A stretch of DNA of 64,000 nucleotides. Origin: Diphasiastrum complanatum. Lineage: Eukaryota; Streptophyta; Lycopodiopsida; Lycopodiales; Lycopodiaceae. The notes under the pieces are model-generated. The model did no database searches. It was not told the DNA's origin and was given only the letters and a program-made list of their open reading frames with translations. The position numbers and the translations under genes are program-made. Below, piece after piece: positions 22,440 through 33,769 of the stretch (positions within the stretch are counted from its first letter, which is position 1; each line of letters starts with the position of its first letter). The stretch is taken from the NCBI GenBank assembly GCA_029204225.1, contig CM055096.1:64777370-64841369 (forward strand). The letters run 5' to 3'.

Positions 22440-23224
22440 GGTCACGGTTGGTGCCTTGGTATCTTCATCAAGTTCAGTATGTTGAAGAACTTCTGATGCT
22501 TGATCCTGGGAAGCGCTTTGGTGAAGATGTCTGTGACCATTTTTGTTGTGGAGCAGTATTGAAAGATCACTTGCCCTGAGAAAATTTTCTCTTGAATGAA
22601 ATGATACTGGATTTTTATGTGTTTGGATTTGCCATAAAAAGCTCAAGCTGTCACACAGAATGGTGGTAGCATTGAACTGAGTGTGATGTAAGTCGTGAAG
22701 TAATAACCTAATCCATACAATTTCTTTTGAAGCTTGACATACTGCGATGTACTCTGCCTTTGTCGAAGAAAGCGCAACTGATTTCTGTTTCTTTGAGTTC
22801 CACAAAATCGGTCCCCCTGCCAAATATAAACAGAACCCATAGGTAGATTTTCTGGTAGAGACTGTTCCTCCCCAATCTGAGTCGGACTAGCCTCGCAGGA
22901 CGAGTGGGTCGATAGTATTTCCAATATAAAATGTGATCTAAGCTTCCATGAATATATTTCATCACTCTCTTTTATGGGAGATCCTAGGATTAGACATGAA
23001 TTGACTTAACATGCTAATAGTGTATGCTAATCTGGTTTAGTACACAACATTGCATACATCAAAGATCCTATTAGTAAATGATAAGGGTACTTCGCTATGT
23101 CGAGTACTTCATTATCAGAATCAGCACAAGTAGGTTTAGTCAATACTATACTTGGATCCATTGGAGTATCAATTGGTTTGCAATTAGACATATGAAAATT
23201 TTCTAAAATGCCTTTTAGATATGC
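22440..23224 (-). pseudogene. copia RT C-terminus and RNase H remnant
   Basis: The minus-strand frames carry 'YPYHLLIGSLMYAM', 'KPDLAYTISMLSQF' and 'ALSSTKAEYIAVCQASKEIV' (RNase H, open frame 22416-22823), with stops and frame changes between them. The RNase H tail ends at the polypurine tract. It completes the reverse transcriptase open frame at 23225-23941. Confidence 0.8.
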
Positions 23225-23941
23225 CTACTGGCTAAGATAGATCTTCTTCTGAAGTCTATTTCTAGTAATGTGAATTCCTAGCAAAGAATGGACAGCTCCT
23301 AAATCAGTCATGTCAAATTCCTTTGATAGATCACTCTTAGTAGTGTGCAGAAGAGAAGTGTTGTTAGACAAAATAAACGCATCATCTACGTAAAGAGCTA
23401 TGTGAACTGAATTGGTGCCTATATGCTTCGAATAAACATTACAATTAGCTGAATTGTTTGCAAATCCCAATTGAATAAGATAAGAGTTGATTCTATCGAA
23501 CCATGCTCTTGCGGCCTGTTTTAGACCGTAGATTGCTTTGTGCAGCTTGCACACTTTGTGCTCTTGGCCTTTGACTTCGAATTCTTCCCGTTGGAAGATA
23601 TAAAGCTCTTCCTCGACGTTGTCGTTGAGAAATGCTGTCTTGACATCCATTTGGTGCATTTCGAGGTCTTCAGTGGCTGCTAACGCAATCAGAGTCCTGA
23701 TTGACTGCATCTTGACGACAGGATTGAAAATTTCTTGATAATCCACTCCTTGGACTTGAGTGAATTCTTTAGCCACCGACCGTATTTTCCATTTAGCAAT
23801 GGAACCATCAGAGTTGATCTTCTTCTTGAAGATCCACTTGTTGTCAATAACTCTCTTATGAGTGAGGAAATCGACCAATGTCCAGGTCTGGTTCATCAAA
23901 AGTGAGTTGTACTCGCTTTCCATAGCTTCTTGCCACTTCAT
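23225..23941 (-). CDS. copia reverse transcriptase domain (open frame, truncated)
   Basis: A 239-codon open frame holds most of the RVT_2 domain of copia pol. It starts 'KWQEAMESEYNSLLMNQTW' and continues through 'NKWIFKKK', 'MDVKTAFLNDNVEEELYIFQ', 'CKLHKAIYGLKQAARAWFDR' and the catalytic 'LYVDDAFILS'. The domain copies element RNA into DNA. It is intact over this length, but the polyprotein N-terminus is missing at 23941 and the downstream frame is broken, so no functional polyprotein can be made. Confidence 0.85.
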   Translation of the reverse strand: MKWQEAMESEYNSLLMNQTWTLVDFLTHKRVIDNKWIFKKKINSDGSIAKWKIRSVAKEFTQVQGVDYQEIFNPVVKMQSIRTLIALAATEDLEMHQMDVKTAFLNDNVEEELYIFQREEFEVKGQEHKVCKLHKAIYGLKQAARAWFDRINSYLIQLGFANNSANCNVYSKHIGTNSVHIALYVDDAFILSNNTSLLHTTKSDLSKEFDMTDLGAVHSLLGIHITRNRLQKKIYLSQ

Positions 23942-23943
23942 AG

Positions 23944-24709
23944 TTACTCATATGTAAGAATGGCTGATCAGAGCTTGCATGTCATGCCATCAGTGGCATA
24001 TTGTCCATGCATGTCAGATCTAGAGCTTGTATGTCATGCCATCAGTGGCCTATTGTCTTTGCATGTCAGATCTAGAGCTTGCATGTCATGTCAGCAGTGA
24101 CCTATTGTCCATGCATGTCAAATCTAGAGCTTGCATGTCAGATTTGAAGCTTGCATGTCATAGCATATGTGGCCTATTGTCCATGCATGTCAGATCTAGA
24201 GCTTGCATGTCAGATCTAAAGCTTGCACGTCAAATTTGAAGCTTGCATGTCACACCATGCATTGCCAAATGACCATGCATGTCACTTCATGACTGTTGCA
24301 TGTCAAGAATCTATGAACCGTTATGATTGCATGCCAAGAATCTATGAACCCTTATGATTGCATGACAAGAATCTAAGATCCAACAGGATTGCATGTCGAA
24401 AATATTAAGACTTAGGAAGAAATTTCTATGCTTTTGTTAAGTTAGATATGAAATTAAGATCATTGAATATGAACTAAGTCTATGTTAAATTGATGTTCCT
24501 ACATCTGAGACCCCTATTGAAACTCATTGTATATGTAATTGGCGTTGGCCAATTGGGGGTCCCCATCTTGACCCCTCAGTGCTTCCGTTGTTGTGTGAAT
24601 GAATCTATGTGATGTAATTTTTTGGAGACTAATTTTTATGTGAATGATAAGCCAATTAAATCTTTTGGCCTTTAAGAACTTAGGATAGGCCTTCACCCTC
24701 GAGTTCACA
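23944..24709 (+). repeat. 5' LTR with internal tandem repeats
   Basis: From about 23968 to 24260 the LTR is made of variants of a unit 'gcatgtcagatctagagctt' and 'gccatcagtggcctattgtc', repeated four to six times. The remaining 450 bp are unique. Its end (ttcaca) sits 3 bp before the primer-binding site. Confidence 0.75.
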
Positions 24710-24815
24710 GTTTGGTATCAGAGCTATGGCTTACTTTGTCGTGAACTTGATATGAAGACCTTGTATGTTCATGCATGCAGAAGAACATAAAGCTCCACCC
24801 GATGCTTAAGAAGCC

Positions 24816-25034
24816 TTGTGCTACAAAAAGCAAGAACTGCTTGAAAAGATTAAGAAGATGAAGACTCTTGCTAGGCATGACGAGGAACTAGATGACAACG
24901 AAACACCGAAAGCCTATTTGTGGAGAACTAGAAGGTCATGTTTATCAAGAAATTTTTCAAAAGATTTGAGACTCTTAGTTGAGAAATTTTCGTTGAGGAC
25001 AACGCTTTATGCGTTGGAGGGGTGTAATTTGTAG
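24816..25034 (+). pseudogene. Small frame inside the non-autonomous LTR element
   Basis: A 72-codon frame with a lysine-rich coiled start ('LLEKIKKMKTLARHDEELDD') and an end 'LRTTLYALEG' followed by a purine run. The end resembles the 3' end of a gypsy internal domain just before a polypurine tract. No enzymatic motif is present and it is probably not a gene. Confidence 0.2.
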
Positions 25035-26227
25035 AGACAAATTGCTCCTAAGTAATAAAGACCTTCCCAACTTCAAACCCAGATAGACTTTGATGATATA
25101 GAATTATCAATGATCAATATTCTTTTAGGATATTGTATGAATTTATTACTTTAATGAATTGAGTAACAGGCATTGACACTTGTAGAACTAAAAATCTTCT
25201 ATGAACCATGTTTGATGGTATTATGAACACTGACCTTTCTTTAAAGGGATGTGCAGGTACACATGAACGTACCTGAAGAATCTGAACAAGAATAAAAATT
25301 CTTCTAGGCTTAAAGACTGACATCTCTTTGAGGGTATGTGCAGGTACTCGAGAAAGTGCCAGAAGAACAAGAATCGAAACAAGAAGCTTTCTAAGCTTAA
25401 AGACAGTAAACAAGAAGGCTTTTGACAAAGTCTATAAAGAAGTCTCAGTAGAGTCTATAAAGAAGGCTTATTACTAAGTCTATAATGAAGGCTCAGAGGA
25501 GTCTATAAAGAACATGATAAGGCCTAGGGCCTGATCACCCTAGTGACCTTTTTCCACCATGATTGAGGATGGGCAACCTCTAGAAAATAAGTGCCAATGT
25601 CCCTAATTGAGGATGGGCAACCTCTAGAAAAAAGGGCCTAGGAATTGATGGATATTATGCAAAAGCAGGACGGACATATACCTTGGCTCTTCTTTAGGAA
25701 GATTGCACTTGGGTGAATTCCCAAGTTGTAACCATGTAAAATTAGATGTAATTAAAAGTCAAGTTGGAACCTTGTACCACCTACCTCTCACCTACTTTTC
25801 CACATGCATTCTAGACTATTTGACACCTAGAATGGGGTGCCCTCCTACACTCTCACTTCATATGCCAAATCATCATAATAACTCTCTCAAGCTAGTACAC
25901 ATCACCCATTCACCCTCCCTAACTAAAACACCTCATCCATGCACTCCACTTCACCCTAAGTCCAACTGGAGTCTCCCTCACACCTCATGCACTTGAACTT
26001 GACACTTCACTCACTTTGGAAGGGCTCTCCACTCTCTATATAAGTGGAAATGCGCCCCACTACTAAGAGGATGGAAGGATGTTGCATCCAAACTCTGCCA
26101 TTTTGTTGTTTGTTGTGTACAGGTGCTTTGAAGAAGAGGATTGAGACATTACCTCAAGGAGGCTATGTTATTTTGTGATTGCAGGATTTTTGGAGCTCAA
26201 ACCCTCAAATATTATCTCTCTTTCACA

Positions 26228-26229
<2 letters not shown>

Positions 26230-26317
<88 letters not shown>
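26230..26317 (+). repeat. (CT)n microsatellite, about 88 bp
   Basis: An almost pure CT run just upstream of the second LTR of the 23.9-27.1 kb element. Long serine/leucine open frames through it are translations of the repeat. Confidence 0.95.
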
Positions 26318-26320
<3 letters not shown>

Positions 26321-26357
26321 TTCACCTTCTCTCAAAACAATGGTATGCTCTTGAAAC

Positions 26358-27071
26358 TGTTACCCATATGTAAGAATGACTGATCAGAGCTTGCATGTCA
26401 TGCCATCAGTGGCCTATTGTCCCTGCATGTCAGATCTATAGCTTGCATGTCATGCCATCAGTGGCCTATTATTCTTGCATGTCAAATTTAGAGCTTGCAT
26501 GGCATGCCATCAGTGACCTATTGTCCATGCATGTCAGATCTAGAGCTTGCATGTCAGATTTGAAGCTTGCATGTCATAGCATATGTGGCCTATTGTCTAT
26601 GCATGTCAGATCTAGAGCTTGCATGTCAGATCTAAAGCTTGCAATAGCATATGTGGCCTATTGTCTATGCATGTCAGATCTAGAGCTTGCATGTCAGATC
26701 TAAAGTTTGCATGTCAGATTTAAAGCTTGCATGTCACACCATGCATTGCCAAATGACCATGCATGTCACTTCATGACTGTTGCATGTCAAGAATTTATGA
26801 ACCCTTATGATTGCATGTCAAAAATCTATGAACCCTTATGATTGCATGTCAAGAATCTAAGGTCCATTTAGATTGCATGACAAGAATCTAAGATCCAACA
26901 TGATTGCATGTCGGAAAGATTAAGACTTAGGAAGAAATTTCTATGCTTTTGTTAAGTTAGATATGGAATTAAGATCATTGAATATGAACTAAGTCTATGT
27001 TAAGTTAACGTTCCTACATCTGAGATCCCTATTGGAATCCATTGTATATGTAATTGGAATTGGCCAATTGG
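26358..27071 (+). repeat. 3' LTR, truncated
   Basis: Homologous to 23944-24709, starting TGTTACCC. The tandem unit array is present with a different number of copies (about 26388-26760). Similarity stops after 'ggccaattgg' at 27071, about 150 bp before the LTR should end, at a junction with a copia fragment. Confidence 0.75.
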
Positions 27072-27089
27072 ATTTGCATAATGACAAGA

Positions 27090-28251
27090 AAAGAATTGGA
27101 TTTGTTCTATAAAAACCTCCTCTTCAAGATCTCCATTCAAGAATACATTAGTGATATCCAACTGCCATAGATCTCATCATAAAGTGTTGCAAGAGAAATA
27201 ATGACCCAAATGCTTACCATCTTTGCCACGAGTGCAAAGGTCTCATCAGAGTCAATACCGTACTCTTTGAGCATATCCTTTTGCCACCAACTTTGCTTTG
27301 TACTTGTTGATTGATCCATCTTGGTTTGTCTTCACTTTGAATATCCACTTGCATCCAATTGTCTTCTTGTTCTTAGGAAGTTCCACCAATCTCCATGTAT
27401 TGTTCTTTTTAAGAGCTTGATACTCAAGACCCATTGCTTGGATTCACTCATCTTTTTTTCTTTGCTTCATCTACACATGTAGGTTCATCAAAAGATGTTA
27501 GGAAAACATAGTTTTTACCACCAATAACTTGCCCTTTTCATCATAAGTGAGCCTTGAAGATTGTTGCTTTTTTCTTGATGTCCTCCTTGGCTTTTGACTT
27601 GAAGAAGGCTCTTCACCATCAACATCCAAAGTATCATCAACATTGTCATCAACATCAAGCATGCTAGATCCAATCACCACATCACCTCTTGAAGAAACCT
27701 TTGGAATGTTTCCTTCATAAAAAATGACATCTCTTCTTATGACCACTTCTTAGTTGAAGGAATATAAACTTTTTAAGCCTTGCTCACCACAGTATAACCA
27801 ACAAATATACCTTTCTTTGGAGATGGATCATTCTTTGTCCTATGATTAAGAGTAATGTTGATATAGCAAAAACATCCAAAAGTTTGAAAAAACTTGAGAC
27901 TCGGCCTCCTACCAAATAGCATCTCGAAAGATGTTTTTCCATCCAAGACAACACTCAGCCACCTATTGCATAGAAAATTGGCACAAAACAAAGTTTCACC
28001 CCAAAAAGGTTTAGGAAGATTGGCACCTAACTCATTTCTTTGGCTCCTTCACATAAGATTATATTCTTCCTCTCAATTTGTTGTGGTGTCCTTGGACTTG
28101 TGAGCTCCCTCTTAATCCTATTTGCATCACAATATGTTTTGAACTTGGTAGAAATATACTCACCACCATTTTCACTCCTCAAGCACCTAAATTTGGTGTT
28201 TAATTGGACTTTTGTTGAGGTATTTTTTGTAAAATAAATAAATGTAATCAA
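27090..28251 (-). pseudogene. copia integrase and RT N-terminal remnant
   Basis: On the minus strand the order is the integrase C-terminal part ('LRSENGGEYISTKFKTYCDA' and 'TSPRTPQQIERKN', 28251-28027), 'MLFGRRPSLKFFQTFGCFCY' (about 27900), the variable linker rich in acidic residues ('MVIRRDVIFYEGN' to 'SSSQKPRRTSRKK', 27746-27498), and the RT start ('NNTWRLVELPKNKKTIGCKW', 27434-27252) ending at 'LDITNVFLNGDLEEEVFIEQ'. The integrase frame has a small deletion in the usual TPQQNG motif and several stops. Both ends are truncated; no LTR is attached. Confidence 0.85.
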
Positions 28252-29039
28252 TAAATAGGTGCAAAGGTCGTGGCATCCTACGTGCGTAAGCTCCCAATGA
28301 GCACATGTAAAATATTGTTTTATAGAATAAAATAGACTTGGGCCATGTAAATAGAATAATTTAAAAGGCCCAAAGTCTAAGTTGATTAAGTTTTGTTTAA
28401 GTCCTAAGTACTAGTCAAAGTCCTAGTGGTGGTAGGTGGAGTATGCTTCTTTGTGCACCTTATATTTAGTTGTGTTTCTTTTGAAAGGTTAGGATTTCAA
28501 TGCTCCCTTCCATTAAGTAGCCCTCCCCAAGAATAGAGAGACACCTCTTGTACTGCATTTCACATGCTAATAGAGAGGAGGAAACTCTACCACTTTGCGG
28601 ATTCAAGCATCCTCACGAGCTTTTGCTTTTTATGTCTAATGCTTTTATTGGAGATTTCTATTTTTCTATGCTATGATATTTCCATGGTTTTTGCTACTTA
28701 ATATTTTTCCATTAAATTAAATCATTAGCTAATGAGCTACCTCCCTCTAACTCTCATCTCCTTGCTCCACTTCACCGCTATTTTTGATGGCATATGTGGT
28801 TAGTGTTAGGATTGGGGGTTAGTGTTAGTTTTTGTTGGAAAAGCAACTAGAATAAGCAACTAAGCATAGTTAGAGACCTATTCTTGTGGATCTAACCCTT
28901 CTTGACAGACAAAGTGTTGCTTACGCTATATATATTGTTGATTTTTTTGATTTTTGGACCTTAAATGGATCTACAATCGATTTACAAGAGGTGTTGGATG
29001 CTAGTTAGATAGATCAATCACAAATCTAATGTCTAGATC
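28252..29039. other. No gene recognised
   Basis: AT-rich DNA between the copia remnant and the inverted repeat at 29040. It might include LTR sequence of the copia fragment, but no second copy is present to test this. Confidence 0.35.
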
Positions 29040-29081
29040 TTGATCTCATTAGAGGAGTTCTCAATATCAAAAAGACCCTTT
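29040..29081 (+). repeat. Left 42-bp terminal inverted repeat
   Basis: Exact reverse complement of 33728-33769. Next bases on either side (C at 29039, G at 29082) do not pair with the right copy, so the limits are sharp. Confidence 0.95.
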
Positions 29082-29354
29082 GTAAATATACTTTTATTTT
29101 TTTTCTTTAGTTTCGACCGTCACCAGACCCAATCAAAATGCACAGATTTGAAATCTACGTAACGTAGTTCAAATTAACTAAAAAACAAAAATGCAATATC
29201 GAAAACTTTGAAATTTGTATCTGGACAGCATGGACGTATCCCATTGGTTTCTTCTTCCTGCTCGACACGTGCTAATCTGCCCGACGTCAATACCTATGCT
29301 GGTTAGTATAATGGAATTTTCTAACTATACTAGTTATAGTTATAGAAATATAGT

Positions 29355-30452
29355 ATGTACAGTTACATAAAATATGGTATACGCAGTAACTGTGACTATG
29401 TTGGCATTCACATTAGATTAAATGTGATACGAAAAATTGAAATTAAGTATCATATCAGAGAGATTTTTGGCGCCCAAGCTTTGAAAATAGCAACGGTAAG
29501 GAGACCCAGAGCTACAATTGATTCTGTGATTCTTTACAATGAGAAAGATGAAGCTGATAAGTGGAAGCCAACAAAATATATGAAGAACTCATGGGTATTG
29601 CTGCATCCATCATCAAAGGGCAATTTCGACAAAAAAAAGAGCAAAAATGGCTTACAAATCTTATTGGAAAGCAAAAATTTTGGAGTTTAAGACTACCCCG
29701 GGAGGTCAATCTATATCAGAAGTCTTAGTACAACATGTATATATGCATTCGAAAATCAAACTACATGATATCAATCCTCATGATCATAAAAAATGTAATT
29801 GTAAGTATATCAAAACATATGCACTCTACAACAATCATAGGTGATTTTCTTTATTGATGCTCTTCAGATTATGATTTAAATGCTTCAACTGTTGATTTCA
29901 CACGTGTGGATTGTCCACTACATGTACTTGTGATCTCCTAAGGTGTGTAGATGCACCAAGATCAAGACTAGATTGAGATTCAAGATCAATCTTAGATCCT
30001 ATGGGCTATTGCAGGATGCTCTCATAATAGATGATTTTGCTGCGAGACGAGGTGGGTTCAGACAACACGCATCGTCTTTCCAGAGGGATAGTGGACTTGG
30101 CCACTATCTTAGGCGTTTCCTGAAGAATGAAATCTGTATTGCTCATTTCAAGCTGAGCCCAGTCGGGGAGACTCTTATAATGGCAGTTAAAGCTTTATCA
30201 TTTTACCTAGGAAGACATAAATTTGTAAAGATAAATAAGATCATTTTTGTCAAAAGATCTTATGTTTTGAACATTTTAGGCTTTACTGATGGGAATGTTC
30301 CTTTAAGGAGCTCCCATTATTCATTGTATTCCACTTATATTGAGCTTAGTGGAAACAAGAATAATGCACATCTATTAGATGCATACGCTAGCAGAGAATT
30401 TCTTCATGACAATACTGCCATAGAATCTGACACAAAATCTGATGATGAATAG
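29355..30452 (+). pseudogene. Second gene of the TIR element, unknown function
   Basis: Coding-like frames occur at 29355-29690 ('REIFGAQALKIATVRRP', then 'NEKDEADKWKPTKYMKNSWV'), 29647-29844 ('MAYKSYWKAKILEF' to 'LHDINPHDHKKCNC') and 29943-30452. The last runs 170 codons with 'GHYLRRFLKNEICIAHFKLS' and ends in an acidic tail 'ESDTKSDDE'. The pieces are separated by stops or possible introns. I recognise no domain. The accessory position opposite the larger gene recalls two-gene DNA transposons, in which the second protein helps DNA binding or nuclear import, but that role is only an analogy. A host gene fragment picked up by the element is the alternative. Confidence 0.4.
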
Positions 30453-30847
30453 TTGACACTTTGTATTTTGATATAATACAATCAATACATTTACATTGAG
30501 TATTTCTCCTTTCTTGTGCAATGAATTTGCAAAGCAATTCTGAACATGTCATGATTTGATGATTATGATGATCTTGTACTCAACAATAATTTAATTTTCT
30601 CTTCCTGTATGAACTTGCATGTTTTTTTAAACTTGTTGTATTGTGTGGACTTTGTTATATGTCAAATTTGAACTCTGCGACAGAACCACTGAAACAATTG
30701 ACAAATGTAGTTTTGTTTTTCATTGGTTCCTCCATGTATATTTCGATGAAATGCTGCTCGTGCTTGCCAATGTGACTTCTCCATTCCTTGTGATGACCAT
30801 ATACTCAAGCTTCCATATGTATTTGCAAAAAAATATTGTATGATCTC

Positions 30848-33192
30848 TTAGTATGTGCTGCTTATGTTAAAGAAAATTTGAAAGCATTTTAAGAATTTAA
30901 TACTAATCATGTAATGAGAGATGTGATCATCTCCCCATGTTTTTGATACTGCATTAACAAACTCGACACAAGTCCTTTGGACAGCTTTCTTATCAATATC
31001 AAAGTATTTTTCTTTTCTTAAAATAGCAATCATACTATCAAGATTTTTCCATACATCAACTTTTAGTACTTTGGTTTTGCCGTCTTTCTCGAAGTCCTGA
31101 GTAGCAGCAATAATATCTGTCCAGACTGAGTGTTGAATATTAGAAGCCCTACCAGTATGATTTGATAAGAAACGATGTGCTTTTGTTCCTCCTATGCTTG
31201 GCTTAGTTGGCATGTTCCCATTCTTTCCTGAAAGCTTTTCATCTTTTTGAATTTTGACATGTCCTTTATGGAGTCCTGCTTTTGATAAAACATCTTCTAA
31301 TCAAGAAGTAGCTTCCTTTGCTAATGATGCTGGCTTAGTATTCCAAGCAAAAACTATATGAAGATAAATGATATTTTCTATTAATCTAACTTCTGCATGA
31401 AGAGTGCAAACATGCACATTTTTTAAGGGGATAGGTAGCACAGGCTTCCAGTTTGGATATGCATATATTCTAGTAATTCTTGTGTTCCTAGTTACATCTT
31501 TTGCCATTTTCATACAGTACAAACAAGGGTGTTTTGGTGTAGCACCGTGAGAGACATTATACATACATTTTAATGTTTTCGAATCATCTGCTAAGTGCCT
31601 CAACATTGAAGTCTCCAACTCCTGGAACATTGAGAAGTCCTCCATCCATATGGTCCTTGATGATCCTAGGATAAGATGTCCTTGAAAATATCCATGATAA
31701 TATATCATGATCCTCTTTTAGCACCTGTCCAAAAAAATTAATCAGACTTAATTTACAATGTATTAATACTATTCAATGAATGTAATGTAATAATGAGGCT
31801 AGTTACCTGAAACGCTGCCAACCACCATATATCATTTTTTGACTAGACACTGAATCTGAAATCTTCTTGGTTCTCTGTTTGTGATAGAGCACCATTCATG
31901 AGAGTTATACTAACCCTCTCCATCTTCTGCCCTTTTACAATTTCTGACTCATCTAACTTAAGTACTATGATTATTTTGCCATTCACATTTTCATAAGTTA
32001 TATCATAGAATGTGACGATGTATCTCAGCAAGTAATTTAGATCAACAAATAAATTGTTTGATGAATTATAGAATATCGATCTTCCATCAGTTTCATACAC
32101 CTCCTCATTATGAAATGGAGTTCCAGTGATCTTATGCATACCTATATTTAGTGTATCTCTCTCTTTCTTCAAGTGATATGTCCTAGGGATTGGGACTTTT
32201 CTAATTTGAACTTGCTTAAAATCTTATCTAATTAGTTTAAATATTGTTGCATATGCTTCCCTGCTAATACCCGCAAAATCACAAACACCTTGAACTATAG
32301 TCTTATCTCAAAAATTTTGAATGTCCACCATCAAAAAATTGCTATTTTACACTTTACATTTGAAATCCTATTGTTCATCATGATACGCTCAGTGGATTTG
32401 CAAGTCAATATTGTGCCCAATGACATTCGTAGTGAAGCATTGTCTTTAATATTCCGAGAAGCTACTAATGCAGATCTGCAAAAAAAACAGATAGTTAACA
32501 GAATATCACCATAGCTAAAATGATATCCAAATGTCATTGAAAAACTTACAAAAATCAAAATATGCTTACTTGAATGCACGGATCCTTCTATTTCGATAAC
32601 TTCCTTTTGAAAGCGTTTGAATATCCTTGCAACTTTTTCGCTTTCGCTTCTTACTTTCAGCCTTCTTCTTTGCCAAATCCACATCCTTCAATAATTGTAA
32701 GTTTTCAATTTGAATAGACTGTAAGACTGATTGCATTTGCTCTAGTTCTGATTTGATATTGATTGTTATCTTCTGTAATGATTCATTATTTTAAGTTGTT
32801 CATTTTCTTCTAATGTCTTTTGGAGATGACAATCTCTATTCTGACAATGAGAGGATATCCGAATTAACTCACCTTCTAAAAAGTGAACTTTATTCATATA
32901 AAGTTGTTTTCCATGGTTCTGCAATCTTTCACAATATCCTAGTAATCCACTATGTCCATTGCATATCCATGTAACTAAATGAGTTATTGAAGAGAACGTG
33001 GGATGTGTCAAAGTGCTTGGATCTTGTGGATATAATGTTCCATCTATCCACAAATCCAAGTTTTTTTTTTCCTTCTGCCTTGTAACGAGAACGATCCTCA
33101 ACAGATATTTGAATTCCTTTGCTTCCTCTTCTCTGCAAAGGTACCAAATCAATAGGGATAATCACATGTAGATAATACAATGTCATCATCAA
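30848..33192 (-). pseudogene. Candidate transposase gene of the TIR element, unrecognised family
   Basis: Reading on the minus strand: an N-terminal part (33192-32766) with 'DLWIDGTLYPQDPSTLTHPT' and 'CNGHSGLLGYCERLQNHGKQ'; a basic segment (32684-32570); a central block (32172-31843) with 'YITGTPFH'-like start, 'YDITYENVNGKIIIVLKLDE', 'SEIVKGQKMERVSITLMNGA'; 'DIWWLAAFQ' joined across an 82-bp GT-AG intron (31725-31806, phase 0) to 'VLKEDHDILSWIF'; then 'NVSHGATPKHPCLYCMKMAK' and 'PIPLKNVHVCTLHAEVRLIE' (31600-31301); and a C-terminal block (31213-30900) with 'GKTKVLKVDVWKNLDSMIAI' ending near 'DDHISHYM'. At least one in-frame stop (near 31843) and two frameshifts break it. Acidic residues and the C..C/H pattern suggest a metal-dependent transposase, but I cannot assign catalytic residues. 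Confidence 0.55.
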
Positions 33193-33727
33193 AAAAATAA
33201 TAGAGTAATCAGTTGCATCAAAGTACTATGACCAGATTCTATGAAGCAAAGCAAAGTACTCATCTTTGATTATATTATATACTATGTACGATCAATCCAA
33301 ACTCCATGCTTGTATGCTTGATTCAAATTTGGAAATGCCGTTCACTTTTTCATTCCAATAGGTAGTTGGCGCTCATATTTTCATTCCAAAGTGATGATGG
33401 TGTTCATAATTGGAGATGGCACCCATATTTCCATTCTCGTGAAAGGAATGCATATGTAAACATTTTGCAATTTTTCCTGATTCGAATTTGGGGATGACGG
33501 TCATATTCTAGATCTATTGCAAATAGTGCCCTTTTCGTAACCAATGGAAAGAATATTTTTGAATTTAGTAAGTTATACTGCAAACTGTTAATAGTTTTTA
33601 ACTGTGACTATAGACACTGTGGTTAGATCATTGGGAGTTGGGGAGGCTTTGGGAGTGGTGTGGGCCCAAATTAACAATATTGTTTTTTTTATTTTGATAT
33701 TTTTCTATATCCTACATGGCATTCCTT

Positions 33728-33769
33728 AAAGGGTCTTTTTGATATTGAGAACTCCTCTAATGAGATCAA
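33728..33769 (-). repeat. Right 42-bp terminal inverted repeat
   Basis: Exact reverse complement of 29040-29081. It lies about 530 bp beyond the last recognisable coding sequence of the minus-strand gene. Confidence 0.95.

Larger units (their letters stand above)
21303..23941 (-). mobile_element. Ty1/copia element, 3' half with a 1.1-kb LTR
   Basis: The minus strand carries reverse transcriptase, RNase H, a polypurine tract (read AAGGGGGAC, 22429-22440) and then a 3' LTR at 22428-21303 that begins TGTTGAAAA and ends ATCACA. Part of this LTR is homologous to the plus-oriented LTR at 57250-57855, so both belong to one family. The element is cut at 23941, where the LTR of the next element begins. 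Its gag, protease and integrase are missing. Confidence 0.85.
23944..27071 (+). mobile_element. Non-autonomous LTR retrotransposon (no pol) with tandem-repeat LTRs
   Basis: Direct repeats at 23944-24709 and 26358-27071 align from 'gttac(t/c)catatgtaagaatg' to 'ggccaattgg'. The second copy is truncated at 27071. Directly after the first repeat lies TGGTATCAGAGCTATGG (from 24713), a primer-binding site matching the initiator methionine tRNA 3' end used by many plant LTR elements. The 1.65-kb internal region has no protease, integrase or RT. It contains short direct repeats (25425-25515 'gtctataaagaa'; the duplicated 'ttgaggatgggcaacctcta' at about 25563 and 25602) and a CT tract (26230-26317). 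This fits the LARD/TRIM type that relies on enzymes of other elements. Confidence 0.75.
29040..33769. mobile_element. TIR-bounded DNA element with two convergent decayed genes
   Basis: The ends are perfect 42-bp inverted repeats (29040-29081 and 33728-33769) containing 'AGAGGAGTTCTCAATATC' and 'AAAAAGACCCTTT'. The match stops abruptly on both sides. No matching target duplication is seen beside them. Inside, a minus-strand intron-containing gene occupies about 33192-30848 and a plus-strand gene about 29355-30452, converging tail to tail. There are no RT, integrase, Helitron or recognisable hAT, MULE, CACTA or Harbinger motifs. The layout, terminal inverted repeats plus two genes, is that of a cut-and-paste DNA transposon; its superfamily is undetermined. 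Both genes carry stops or frame changes. Confidence 0.65.

Noticed and set aside
23968-26760. Regularly spaced short repeats that could be taken for a CRISPR array
   Set aside because: The units are contiguous and variable, have no unique spacers, occur in two matching LTR copies, and the genome is a plant's.
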